DNA of 64,000 bases from positions 7,688,001 to 7,752,000 of the forward strand of contig NZ_RJKE01000001.1 of the NCBI RefSeq assembly GCF_003751225.1. Reading direction: 5' to 3'. The translations under genes and the position numbers were made by a program. Source of the stretch: Actinocorallia herbida (GTDB lineage: Bacteria > Actinomycetota > Actinomycetes > Streptosporangiales > Streptosporangiaceae). Position 1 is the first letter of the stretch; each line of letters opens with the position of its first letter. Below the pieces are notes generated by a model. It did no database searches. It had not been told where the DNA came from and saw only the letters and a list, made by a program, of their open reading frames with translations. Below, in pieces: positions 50,701-60,783 of the stretch.

Positions 50701-51516
50701 ATGAGTGGTTGGAACCCCCCGCCTCAGGGCCCGGGCTACGGCGGGCCCCAGCCGCCGCAGCAGCCTTACGGACAGCCCCAGCAGCCCTATGGCCAGCCTC
50801 AGCAGCCTTACGGCCAGCCGACCCCTCCCCCGGGGCCCTACGGCCAGCCGCAGCCCCAGGGATACGGCACCCCGCCGCCCTTCGGCGCCCCCGGCACCCC
50901 TCCGCCGTTCGGCGGCCCGCAGCCCTTCGGCGCGCCCCCCGGGCCGCCCAAGCGGCTGAGCAGCAAGGCGGTCGTGATCGTCCTCGCCGGATGCGTCGCG
51001 GCGGTCGTCCTCCTCGGGGTCGCGATCATGGCCCTGTCGGGCGGCGACGGCGGTGGCGGCCTCGGCGGCGACAAGTACACGCTGAGCGCCCCTGAGAGCG
51101 CGGGCGGCTACCCGAAGGCCACCTCCTCCGAGTCGAACCCCTACCAGGGCGCCTTCGCCGGCGCGGGCACGGTCGTGTCGGCCACCTACGACGTCAACGG
51201 CACCGACGTCATCTTCACCGGCGTCACCGGCGACGGCCTGCACGAGGACGACTTCACCCAGGGCATGTCCAGCGGCGGCGCCGCGGTGACCATCCACGAG
51301 ACCGACGCGGGCGGCGCGGGCTCGGCCGGCTGCGCCGAGATCACCGCGGGCACCGTCACCCTCCCGTTCTGCTACTGGGCGACCGGCTCCACGCTCGGCA
51401 TGCTCACGGTCATGCCCGACGTCGACTCCATGACCAGCGGCACCCCGCTGATGACCTGGAACGACCTGTCGAACGTCATGCGGCAGATGCGTCCCGACGT
51501 GGAGAAGCCCGCCTGA
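50701..51516 (+). CDS. Proline/glutamine/tyrosine-rich membrane protein with extracytoplasmic domain
   Basis: A 271-residue protein. Residues 1-82 consist of repeats of the type QQPYGQP and PPPFGAPG, a low-complexity tail common in actinobacterial membrane proteins; a single membrane helix follows (SKAVVIVLAGCVAAVVLLGVAIM, about 88-111), then an outside domain of about 150 residues (VVSATYDVNGTDVIFTG, CAEITAGTVTLPFCYW) with a likely Cys-Cys disulfide. GGAGAAG precedes the ATG. It lies 52 bases upstream of a sensor-kinase gene on the same strand; it could be a sensor or accessory component of that signalling cluster. Confidence 0.75.
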   Translation: MSGWNPPPQGPGYGGPQPPQQPYGQPQQPYGQPQQPYGQPTPPPGPYGQPQPQGYGTPPPFGAPGTPPPFGGPQPFGAPPGPPKRLSSKAVVIVLAGCVAAVVLLGVAIMALSGGDGGGGLGGDKYTLSAPESAGGYPKATSSESNPYQGAFAGAGTVVSATYDVNGTDVIFTGVTGDGLHEDDFTQGMSSGGAAVTIHETDAGGAGSAGCAEITAGTVTLPFCYWATGSTLGMLTVMPDVDSMTSGTPLMTWNDLSNVMRQMRPDVEKPA

Positions 51517-51568
51517 TCCGGGACACCCGTCCCTGTCGCGACCGCGTCCGATCCGGGAGAGTTCCCCC

Positions 51569-52324
51569 ATGGTCGGCCTCACCGCGCTCTGCGCGTTCCT
51601 CCTGGGGCTCGCGGCCGGAGTCACCGTGACCCGGCTGCGGGCCTCGCCCGGCGACGACCGCGCGGGCGCCCTCCAGCGTTCCCGCGCCCGGATCGTCGCG
51701 GACGTCCAGGAGGAGCGGAGGCGGCTGCGCCAAAGCCTGCACGACGATCTGGGACCCACCCTCGCCAGCCTCGCCATGGCCCTGGACACCGCACGGATCA
51801 CCCTGGCCCGCAGACCCGAGGAGGTCGGCCCGCTGCTCGCCGATCTGCGCGGGCGGCTGGCCGGCGCCGTCGGGGACATCAGGGACCTGGTCGCGGGGCT
51901 GCGCCCGCCCGCCCTCGACGACCTGGGACTCGCCGGTGCGATCCACGGCCTCGCCGACGGCGCGGACGGGGTCATGGTGCGGGTCCGGATCACCGACGAC
52001 CTCGGCCACCTTCCCGCCGCCGTCGAGGTCGCCGCCTATCTGATCGTCCAGGAGGCGCTGACGAACGTCCGGCGCCACTCCCTCGCCCCCACCGCGACCG
52101 TGCGGCTGCAGCGCGGCCCCGAGGCCGTCCACCTCGTCGTCTCCGACCCCGGAAGGGGTCTCGTTCCGGGCGCCTCGGAGGGCGCCGGGATCGCGGCGAT
52201 GCGGGAACGCGCGGCGGAGGTCGGCGGCGTGTGCACCATCGGCCCGCGACCCGGCGGCGGCACCGCCGTGGTGGCGAGGCTCCCCCTCACCAAGCTCCCG
52301 GAGGATAACCCCCGTGTCCGATGA
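51569..52324 (+). CDS. NarL-type sensor histidine kinase (short form)
   Basis: A 251-residue HisKA_3/HATPase_c kinase. One N-terminal hydrophobic segment (LTALCAFLLGLAAGVTV) is followed directly by the dimerisation helix with phospho-His in RRRLRQSLHDDLGPTLASL (about residue 56) and an ATPase domain with QEALTNVRRHS, VSDPGRGL and GIAAMRERA. No input domain is present. It overlaps the response regulator by 11 bases. Its kinase core closely resembles the larger kinase two genes downstream, so the two are paralogues around one regulator. Confidence 0.88.
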   Translation: MVGLTALCAFLLGLAAGVTVTRLRASPGDDRAGALQRSRARIVADVQEERRRLRQSLHDDLGPTLASLAMALDTARITLARRPEEVGPLLADLRGRLAGAVGDIRDLVAGLRPPALDDLGLAGAIHGLADGADGVMVRVRITDDLGHLPAAVEVAAYLIVQEALTNVRRHSLAPTATVRLQRGPEAVHLVVSDPGRGLVPGASEGAGIAAMRERAAEVGGVCTIGPRPGGGTAVVARLPLTKLPEDNPRVR

Positions 52325-52958
52325 CATCCGCGTGATCATCGCCGATGATCACCCCATGTTCCGGCAGGGCCTGCGCGCCCTGCTGGAGGCACTGGAGATC
52401 GGCGTGGTCGGCGAGGCCGAGAACGGCCCGGCCGCGGTCCAGCTCGCGCACGACGTCCAGCCCGACGTCGTGGTGATGGACCTGCACATGCCCGGCGGCA
52501 ACGGCATCGAGGCGACCCGCACGATCACCCGCACGAGCCCCCACATCGGCGTCCTCGTGCTCACCATGTTCCGCGACGACGACTCGGTGTTCGCCGCCAT
52601 GCGCGCGGGCGCCCGCGGCTACCTGCTCAAGGAGTCCGGCGCCGAGGAGATCGCCCGCGCGGTGCGCGCGGTCGCCGCCGGCGAGGCGATCTACGGGCCG
52701 GAGATCGCCCGCAGGGTCCTCACCTACTTCACCGACATGCCCGACCCCCGCAAATCGGCCTTCCCCGAGCTGACCGACCGGGAGCGGGAGGTGCTCGAAC
52801 TCATCGCCCAGGGCCGGAACAACGGGGAGATCGCGGGCATCCTGTTCCTGTCCCCCAAGACCATCCGCAATCACGTGTCGAACATCTTCATGAAGCTGCA
52901 CGTGGCGGACCGTGCCCAGGCGATCGTGCTGGCGCGCGAGGCCGGCCTTGGCACGTAG
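52314..52958 (+). CDS. NarL/LuxR-family response regulator
   Basis: A 214-residue two-domain regulator: receiver domain with acidic pocket (ADDH, residues 10-13), phospho-Asp in VVMDLHMPGG, Thr and Lys in LTMF and YLLKES; and a C-terminal LuxR helix-turn-helix (LTDREREVLELIAQGRNNGEI, then LSPKTIRNHVSNIFMKL). GTG start within the end of the upstream kinase gene. Its target genes are not visible; the flanking genes are probable targets or partners. Confidence 0.93.
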   Translation: MSDDIRVIIADDHPMFRQGLRALLEALEIGVVGEAENGPAAVQLAHDVQPDVVVMDLHMPGGNGIEATRTITRTSPHIGVLVLTMFRDDDSVFAAMRAGARGYLLKESGAEEIARAVRAVAAGEAIYGPEIARRVLTYFTDMPDPRKSAFPELTDREREVLELIAQGRNNGEIAGILFLSPKTIRNHVSNIFMKLHVADRAQAIVLAREAGLGT

Positions 52959-54891
52959 GACGCTCCTGTGGTCCGGCGCGCTCGCCGGTCCGCTGTTCGT
53001 GCTGCTCGCGTACTGGTTCCGGTTCGAGGCGCCCGCGGAGTACCGGACGAGCCAGTCCTGGCGCCCCGAAGTGATCATGGGCGTGCTCTACCCGGTGTTC
53101 GGCGCGTTCCTGCTGAGCCGGCGGCCGGGCCTCGTCGTCGGCCGCCTGCTCTGGGTGATCGGGCTCTTCGCCGCGGCCTACTGGCTGCTCATCCCGCTGT
53201 CGCGGCTCGCCCTCATCGAGGGCTGGCCCGGCGCGGTCCTGCTGCGCTGGACGGCGAGCTGGCTGTTCCTCGTCGAGTTCCTGCCCCTCCTCATGATCGT
53301 GTCGCTGCTCTTCCCCGACGGGAAGCCGCCCTCGCGCCGGTGGCGGCCGGTCCTGTGGCTGTCGGTGGCGCTGATCGCCTACAACGTCCTGTACGCATGG
53401 CTGCGGCCCGTCGACTTCCGGGTCGGGCCGTACCCTGCGGTCAACCCGTTCGGGCTGGCGTTCGTGGGCCGGCTCGACTGGATCCACCCGCACGTCATGG
53501 AGCCGATCACCGTCGCCGTGGCGTTCCTGGCGATCGGCTCACTGGCCGCCAGGTTCAAGGCGGGCGACCCGATCGCGCGGCGGCAGATCGCGCTGATCGC
53601 CTACCCGCTGCTCGGCACCGCGATCGCCGGATTCGCCGACATGCTGTGGAAGGAGATCCCGTTCTGGCTCTTCGCCACCCTCACCTGCACGGCGGTCACC
53701 CTCGTGCCGGTCGCCCTGGCCGTCGCGATCCTGCGGTACCGGCTCTACGACCTCGACGTGATCGTCAACCGGACCCTGGTCTACGCCACCCTCACGGTGA
53801 TACTCGGCGCGGTCTACTTCGGGCTGATCTTCGTGGTGAGCCTGGCCGTGGCCACCCAGGCCGCGGGCCTGTTCGGCGCGCTGACCGTCGGCGCGCTGTT
53901 CCAGCCGGTGCGCAGCAGGGTCCAGCTGTCGGTCGACCTCATGCTCGGCATCGAACGCGACCCCTACCGGCTCGCCGACCGGCTGAGCAGGTCCGTCCAG
54001 CGGGCCGAGGACCCGTCGGCCGCGCTCGGGGCGGCGGTCCGGTCGGTGCGCCGCGGCCTCGGCGTCTCGGGCGTCGCGGTGGAGATCGACGGATCGGTGG
54101 TGCACACCGACGGGCTGCTCGCCGACAAGCCGAAGGAGGTCCCGCTGGTGTGGCACGGCGAGCCCATCGGCAGGCTCCTCCTGTACGGGCGCGGCAGGGC
54201 CGACCACCGGCTCGTCGGAGTGCTCACCCGGCATGTCGCCGACCTCGCGCACACCGTCCGGCTGCTGCGCGTCTCCCAGGAGACGGTGATCAACACCCGG
54301 GAGGCCGAGCGGCGAAGGCTCAGCCGCGACCTGCACGACGGCCTGGGACCCACCCTCGCGGCGCTCGCCCTGTCGGTGGACACCGCGCGGGTCAGGCTGA
54401 CCACCGATCCCGAGGCCGTCGAGCCGTCCCTGACGGCCCTGCGGGAGCGGATGACCGAGGCGATCGGCGACATCCGGGAGCTCGTGCACGGCCTGCGCCC
54501 GCCCGCGCTGGACCGGCTCGGCCTCCTCGGCGCGGTCAGGGCGCTGGCCTCGGACCTCCCCGAGCCCCGGGTCGACGTGGCCGCCGACGACCTCGGCGAG
54601 CTGGCGCCCGTCCTCGAGGTGACCGTCTACCGGATCGTCCAGGAGGCCCTGACGAACGTGCGCAGGCACGCGCACGCCACCAGCGCCGAGATCCGGCTCA
54701 CCCGCACCACGACCCACCTGGAACTGGTGATCAGCGACGACGGCCGGGGCCTGCCCCGGCAGCCGAACTCCGGGCTCGGCCTCACCTCCATGCGGGAGCG
54801 GGCGACCGAGCTGGGCGGGACGTTCACGATCGCGTCCCGCCCGACCACCGGCACCACGCTGACTACCCGGCTTCCCCTTCCGGGATCGTGA
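52948..54891 (+). CDS. NarL-type sensor histidine kinase with multi-helix membrane domain
   Basis: A 647-residue kinase with eight or more hydrophobic segments in the first 330 residues (for example ALAGPLFVLLAYWF, WLFLVEFLPLLMIVSLLF, FFGLIFVVSLAVATQA-type helices), then a GAF-like stretch (about 350-440), the phospho-His helix RRRLSRDLHDGLGPTLAAL (about residue 460) and ATPase motifs QEALTNVRRHA, DDGRGLP and GLGLTSMRERA. The start is uncertain: I favour TTG at 52948 with GCGAGG six bases upstream, within the end of the regulator gene; a GTG at 52912 is in frame. Its last 29 bases overlap the convergent repeat-protein gene. Confidence 0.87.
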   Translation: MARRTLLWSGALAGPLFVLLAYWFRFEAPAEYRTSQSWRPEVIMGVLYPVFGAFLLSRRPGLVVGRLLWVIGLFAAAYWLLIPLSRLALIEGWPGAVLLRWTASWLFLVEFLPLLMIVSLLFPDGKPPSRRWRPVLWLSVALIAYNVLYAWLRPVDFRVGPYPAVNPFGLAFVGRLDWIHPHVMEPITVAVAFLAIGSLAARFKAGDPIARRQIALIAYPLLGTAIAGFADMLWKEIPFWLFATLTCTAVTLVPVALAVAILRYRLYDLDVIVNRTLVYATLTVILGAVYFGLIFVVSLAVATQAAGLFGALTVGALFQPVRSRVQLSVDLMLGIERDPYRLADRLSRSVQRAEDPSAALGAAVRSVRRGLGVSGVAVEIDGSVVHTDGLLADKPKEVPLVWHGEPIGRLLLYGRGRADHRLVGVLTRHVADLAHTVRLLRVSQETVINTREAERRRLSRDLHDGLGPTLAALALSVDTARVRLTTDPEAVEPSLTALRERMTEAIGDIRELVHGLRPPALDRLGLLGAVRALASDLPEPRVDVAADDLGELAPVLEVTVYRIVQEALTNVRRHAHATSAEIRLTRTTTHLELVISDDGRGLPRQPNSGLGLTSMRERATELGGTFTIASRPTTGTTLTTRLPLPGS

Positions 54892-57415
54892 GCATCGCGG
54901 CGAGCTGCCCGCGGGTGTCCGCGAGCAGCTCGTCCAGCTCGGGTGACGGTTCCGCCGCGGCCCGCGCCTCGACCTCGGCCAGGACCGCGCTCATCGCCGC
55001 GGGGCCGGCGGCCTCGGGGGCGCCCGGCTCGGGCCCCTCGTCGAGGGCGAGTTCCGCCCAGGCCGCGGCGCGCAGGCAGCGCACCCGCGCGTCGAAGGCG
55101 CCCAGGTCCCGCCACAGCGCGGCGGCCCGCCGGTAGGCGGCCAGCGACTCCGGCCGCAGCCCGGCGTTGTCCAGCTCCTCGGCGGCGTACCAGGCGAGGT
55201 CGCCCTCCAGCTCGGCCTGGCCCTCCATGGCGGCGGCCACCGCGGCGGCGGCGAGGTACTGCTCGGCCGCGCGCCGGTGGTCCCCGGTCCGGCGCAGGAC
55301 CTCGCCGTACTGCCGACGGGTCAGCGCCAGCGACATCTCCTCGTAGGAGACCTCGAAGCGGTCGGCGACCTGCTCGAACAGGCCGACGGCCTCCCCGGGC
55401 CGGTCCAGCCGCAGGTAGGCGCGGGCCGCGTGGCAGATGTTGTGCACGTGGTCGGGCTCGTGCACGCCCTCCCACAGGTGGGCGGCGTCGAGCGCGGCCG
55501 CGATCGCGTCGGTCTCCCGGCCCTCCTGCCTCAGCAGGCACTCCACCAGCAGCGACGCCGTCCGGGCCAGATCCTCCGGGCCGAGCGCCGCCCTGCCGAG
55601 CCGGAGCGCCTCGGCGACGCGAGCCTCCGCGCGCGCCGCGTCGTCCTCCTCGAGCGCGACCTGCGCGAGGAGGTGGGCCGGGCCGGCGAGGAACCAGGGC
55701 TGACCCGCCTTGAGGTAGCCCTCCCGGGCCGCCTCCACGTACGGCAGCGCCTCGGCGACGTCGCCGAGCCCGGCGTGGACGCGGCCGGACATCTCCAGGT
55801 ACTGGGCGACCCGGGAGGGGACGCCGAGATCCTCGGCGAGCGCGGTCTCCCGCACGAGCACGTGCAGGGCGTGCGCGCCCGTCGCCGGGTCGGCGAGGTC
55901 GATGGCGTTGAGGACGGCGAACGGCACCGCGCGCCGCGCCGCGAGGTACTGCTCGGGGGTGAGGACCCCGTCGCTCCACAGCGCTTCGGCGGTGGCCGCG
56001 GCCTCCCCGGCCGCCTCGGTCCCGCCCGCCAGGTCGCCGCCGCGGACGAGCGCGACGGACAGGACGGCGAGCGCCTCGGCGCGCAGCGCGGGCCGGTCTT
56101 CCAGGTCGGGAAGCAGGTCCGCGACGGCGGCCACCGTTCCGGCGGACTTGGCCCGCTGCATCCGCACTTCGAGCGCGATCTCCGGGCCGTGGGGCAGCGC
56201 GGCGACCCGCTCCCAGGCGGCGTCGGTGCGGGGGTGGCGCAGGTCGGACATCCGGCGGGCCTCGGCCACGAGCGCGTCGAGGTCGGCGCCGACGGCCGGG
56301 ACCGGCGCGGGGTCGGGGACGGGCGCGGGCAGGCGCGTGCGGGTGCCCAGGGGCAGGCTCTCCAGCAGCGGTGCCGCGGCGAGCCGCGCCGCGAGGCCGC
56401 GCGCCCAGCGGTCACCGCCGAACCGCGCGTCGAAACGGCCCGCGAGCCCGTGGGTCTCGGGCTCTGCTTCGGCGAGGACGGAACCGACCGTCCCGTCGGC
56501 CAGCGGCAGGTCGGCGAGGCCCAGCACGGCAAGGCGACGCAGCAGCACCAGCGCGCCCGTCAGGAACTCCAGTCGCGGCCTGGCGTCCTCGCCCCTGAAG
56601 GTCAGCCACTCGGCGTGCTCTGCGAGGATCTCCAGCCCGCGCCCTTCATTGCCGGTGAGCGCGCAGAACTCGATGTGGCAGCCGACCGGGCCGCGCAGGT
56701 TCTCGGCCCTGCGGACCATCGGATAGCCCCTGAGGTGCGCCGAGCGGGCCTCCTCGGCCCTGCCCCCGCGCACCAGGGGCAGCAGGGCCTGCCCGAGCGT
56801 CGCGTGCGGCTCCGAGGCGCACGTCAGCTCGCCGTCCAGGAGCGGGGCCCAGTACCGCAGCGCCCCGGTGTCGTCGCCGAGCCAGGCCCGCCAGTCCCCC
56901 AGCGCGTTGTTCTCGCAGGCGTGGCAGTCGGCGTACTCGTCGCGAACCGCCGCGACCGAGGCCTCGAAGTGCCGGGCCGCCGCCTCCTCGTCCCCGCCCA
57001 TCTGGGCGAGGTGCCCGCGCAGGCCGTGCGCCGGGCGGAGGCTGATGCCGCGCTCCCGGTACCTGCGCTCCAGCTCGTCCATCCACCGCAGGACCGTCGG
57101 GACGGGCACCGCCGGGTTGTTGATCAGCGCCGACGTCATCCACTTGAGGTTCCAGTAGACGTTCCGGTCCAGCCCGGGGAGTTCGGCCCCGTGCGCGTCC
57201 AGAAGCTGGAGCAGGCGGCCGATGACGACCGGGAGCCTGGCCCGCTCGGCGGAGTACTCGTGGGCCTGGGCGAGCGCGATGAGGACGTCGGCCTCCAGCG
57301 CTCGCGACGGGCAGGCCCGCGCGTGCTCGGCGAGCCGCTCCAGCCGCTCCAGGCGCTGGCGGCCGCGCAGCGCGCCGGTCCCCTCCAGCGCGCGTGCGAT
57401 CTCCTCGACGGTCAT
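54863..57415 (-). CDS. Large helical-repeat (TPR-like) protein paired with an Hsp90
   Basis: An 850-residue, almost wholly helical Ala/Leu/Glu/Arg-rich protein. Repeating segments of about 34-40 residues (for example ARYLEMSGRVHAGLGDVAEALPYVEAA, LLVECLLRQEGRETDAIAAAL, AARAYLRLDRPGEAVGLFEQVA, YGEVLRRTGDHRRAAEQYLAAAAVA) have TPR character. No enzymatic motif or membrane segment. Its ATG overlaps the Hsp90 gene stop by four bases, so the two proteins are made together. TPR proteins are classic Hsp90 co-chaperones in eukaryotes; a functional pair is likely here but not proven. Ends in a convergent overlap with a sensor kinase gene. Confidence 0.8.
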   Translation of the reverse strand: MTVEEIARALEGTGALRGRQRLERLERLAEHARACPSRALEADVLIALAQAHEYSAERARLPVVIGRLLQLLDAHGAELPGLDRNVYWNLKWMTSALINNPAVPVPTVLRWMDELERRYRERGISLRPAHGLRGHLAQMGGDEEAAARHFEASVAAVRDEYADCHACENNALGDWRAWLGDDTGALRYWAPLLDGELTCASEPHATLGQALLPLVRGGRAEEARSAHLRGYPMVRRAENLRGPVGCHIEFCALTGNEGRGLEILAEHAEWLTFRGEDARPRLEFLTGALVLLRRLAVLGLADLPLADGTVGSVLAEAEPETHGLAGRFDARFGGDRWARGLAARLAAAPLLESLPLGTRTRLPAPVPDPAPVPAVGADLDALVAEARRMSDLRHPRTDAAWERVAALPHGPEIALEVRMQRAKSAGTVAAVADLLPDLEDRPALRAEALAVLSVALVRGGDLAGGTEAAGEAAATAEALWSDGVLTPEQYLAARRAVPFAVLNAIDLADPATGAHALHVLVRETALAEDLGVPSRVAQYLEMSGRVHAGLGDVAEALPYVEAAREGYLKAGQPWFLAGPAHLLAQVALEEDDAARAEARVAEALRLGRAALGPEDLARTASLLVECLLRQEGRETDAIAAALDAAHLWEGVHEPDHVHNICHAARAYLRLDRPGEAVGLFEQVADRFEVSYEEMSLALTRRQYGEVLRRTGDHRRAAEQYLAAAAVAAAMEGQAELEGDLAWYAAEELDNAGLRPESLAAYRRAAALWRDLGAFDARVRCLRAAAWAELALDEGPEPGAPEAAGPAAMSAVLAEVEARAAAEPSPELDELLADTRGQLAAMLTIPEGEAG

Positions 57416-59229
57416 GCCCGTCCTCCCTCGGGGCCCGCGGTGCGCGCGGCCCAGCCCAGCAGGGCGTCGAACGCCCGGTTGACCAGTGCGGTGTCGGCCG
57501 GCCGCAGCGGCCGGCCCGTCATCAGCAGCGCCTGCCCGTACAGCGCCTCGACCGCCGCGGTGAGCAGGCCGGGCTCGGCGATCGCGGCGAGCCGCCGGAC
57601 GGCGGGGCTGCGGTGGTTGAGCACGAGCCGGGTCCGGGGCGCGGTGGCCTTCAGCGATCCCAGGATCTCCGCCCACAGGTCGTCGGACTCGGCCTCGACG
57701 TCGGCGCGAGCCCGCTCCTGCCGGGCCTCGCGCGAGTCCAGGTGCAGCGCGGACACCGCCGCGGGCGCGAAGGAGCGCAGCACCACGTCGCAGTCCAGCG
57801 GATCGAGCGCGGCGCGGGCTGCGGTGAGGAACGGCGCGAGGGCCAGCTCGTCGGCGGCGTCCACCGGGTCGAGGGCCGCGGTGACGGCCTCGGCGCCCAG
57901 CTCCCGCACGACGGTGCCGGGCAGCACCCGGGGCAGCAGCGCCACGAGCTCGTCGTCGTAGGTGTAGCCGCCGTTCACCACCCCGAGCCCCTGCGCCGAC
58001 GCGATCGCGGCGACCTGCCGGAACTCTTCGACGGTCGGGGCGACATGCACCACGTCGCGGCCCCTGACGAACTCGGTGAGCGCCACCGGCCCGTCGGTGG
58101 TCTCGAAGCGCAGGAACGGCAGCATGATGGTGAGCAGGTCGGCGTCGTGCCGGGCCAGCGCCTTGACGCCGAGGCTGTGCACGGCGAGGAACCGGGCGAG
58201 CCGGTCCGGCTCCTGGGCCGCCAGGCCCGTCAGCCAGTCCCGCAGCCGGGCGCCCAGCGCGTCCCGTACCGCGGCGAGCGTCTCGTCCTCGTACAGCCCC
58301 TCACGGGACGCGGTCGGCCGCAGCGTGTCGGTGTCGATGACGCACCTGACGAAGAACGCCCAGTCCGGCAGGAGGCCCGTCACCGCGTCGCCGAGCAGCA
58401 TGCCCTTGAGGTAGACCCGATGCCGTCCGGTGTCCGCCGGACCCGCGGGGCCGGGCAGCACGTAGGCCGCGCCGCGCACGCCCGCCAGCGCGACGTCGAG
58501 TTCGATGACGTCGAGGGGCGCGAAGCCCAGCGTCGGTGTGCCGTACTCCAGCAGGGCGGCGCGGCGTTCCGCGGGCGAGGCGAACGCGCGGTCCCAGACC
58601 CCGCCGCCACCGGACACCGCGACGGTGCGGCCGCCGCCCACGAGCGTCACGGGGAAAGGCAGCAGCGAGCCGTAGTCGCGCGCCAGCTCGGCCACCCGGG
58701 CGGGCGCGAACCAGTCCTCGGCGCCCCTGCGCGGGGTGAGGAAGACCGTGGTGCCGGGTTCGTCCCGGTGGGCGGGGCGCACCTCGTAGGTGCCGTCGGA
58801 AGCCGCCCGCCACTCCACGGCGGACGCCGCCGGATCGGCCGCCGACCGCGTCACGACCCGGATCTCCTCGGCCACGGTGAAGCAGGCGAGCAGGCCGATG
58901 CCGAACTGGCCGAGGAACTCCCGGCGGGCGCCCTCGATCTCGTCGCGCTTGGCCGAGCGGCCGATCGTCGCCAGGAACCGGTGCACGTCGGCCTCGGTCA
59001 GGCCGATGCCCGGGTCGTCGACGCGCAGGCCCGTGCCGTCGGCGGTCAGGGTGATCCCGGTCGGCGCGTCCGGCTCGGCGCGCCTTCGCGCGGTGACCGC
59101 GTCGACGGCGTTCTGCAGCAGTTCGCGGACGTACACCCGCGGACTCGAGTACAGGTGGTGGGACAGCAGGTCGACCAGGCCGCGCAGGTCGACCTGGAAC
59201 GTGTGCCCGCCCGGCTGATCCATTGACAT
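57412..59229 (-). CDS. Hsp90-family (HtpG-like) chaperone, divergent
   Basis: A 605-residue GHKL-ATPase chaperone. N-terminal ATP site: Glu36 and Asn40 in VRELLQNAVDAV, Asp72 in DDPGIGLTEADV, the lid region with IGRSAKRDE and GQFGIGLLACF, and GTTVFL. Middle domain: VYLKGMLLGDAVTGLLPDWAFFV and the catalytic-loop arginine in PTASREGL. A C-terminal dimer domain follows. It is shorter and much more divergent from HtpG than E. coli's protein is. No Shine-Dalgarno precedes the ATG; TACAGT lies eight bases before it. An alternative ATG is six bases downstream. First gene of a pair with the repeat protein. Confidence 0.88.
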   Translation of the reverse strand: MSMDQPGGHTFQVDLRGLVDLLSHHLYSSPRVYVRELLQNAVDAVTARRRAEPDAPTGITLTADGTGLRVDDPGIGLTEADVHRFLATIGRSAKRDEIEGARREFLGQFGIGLLACFTVAEEIRVVTRSAADPAASAVEWRAASDGTYEVRPAHRDEPGTTVFLTPRRGAEDWFAPARVAELARDYGSLLPFPVTLVGGGRTVAVSGGGGVWDRAFASPAERRAALLEYGTPTLGFAPLDVIELDVALAGVRGAAYVLPGPAGPADTGRHRVYLKGMLLGDAVTGLLPDWAFFVRCVIDTDTLRPTASREGLYEDETLAAVRDALGARLRDWLTGLAAQEPDRLARFLAVHSLGVKALARHDADLLTIMLPFLRFETTDGPVALTEFVRGRDVVHVAPTVEEFRQVAAIASAQGLGVVNGGYTYDDELVALLPRVLPGTVVRELGAEAVTAALDPVDAADELALAPFLTAARAALDPLDCDVVLRSFAPAAVSALHLDSREARQERARADVEAESDDLWAEILGSLKATAPRTRLVLNHRSPAVRRLAAIAEPGLLTAAVEALYGQALLMTGRPLRPADTALVNRAFDALLGWAARTAGPEGGRA

Positions 59230-59287
59230 AGCGGGCAACTGTAGCGAACGGCTCCCGCCCCGATCTCCCATTTCGCCCCGGGCACGA

Positions 59288-59318
59288 CGAAGCCCGGTCC
59301 CCCCGGGACCGGGCTTCG
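59288..59318 (-). terminator. clpX terminator
   Basis: A perfect 14-base-pair stem (CGAAGCCCGGTCCC and complement) with a three-base loop, about 20 bases past the clpX stop codon. No U tract; the palindrome can act in both directions. Confidence 0.8.
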
Positions 59319-59338
59319 GACGAACGGACCCGCAGGCC

Positions 59339-60610
<1,272 letters not shown>

Positions 60611-60783
60611 CCGGTTGTCTCCTTTTCATGGGGCCGCCTGGGGACCCGGTGAGCCGCGCGCCTTGTGTGCCGCGGCCATCGGGAGAGGCTGCTTCGACGG
60701 TACCGTCTCCGGGGCGCCGGGCCACCTCCCCGGCTCCGGGGCGGTGACCACGAAGCCGGGGGGTTCCCGAACTTAGCGCCGTC

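Noticed and set aside
55277-59226. Plus-strand open frames of 894 and 610 residues
   Set aside because: Shadows of the helical-repeat and Hsp90 genes, caused by high GC at third positions.
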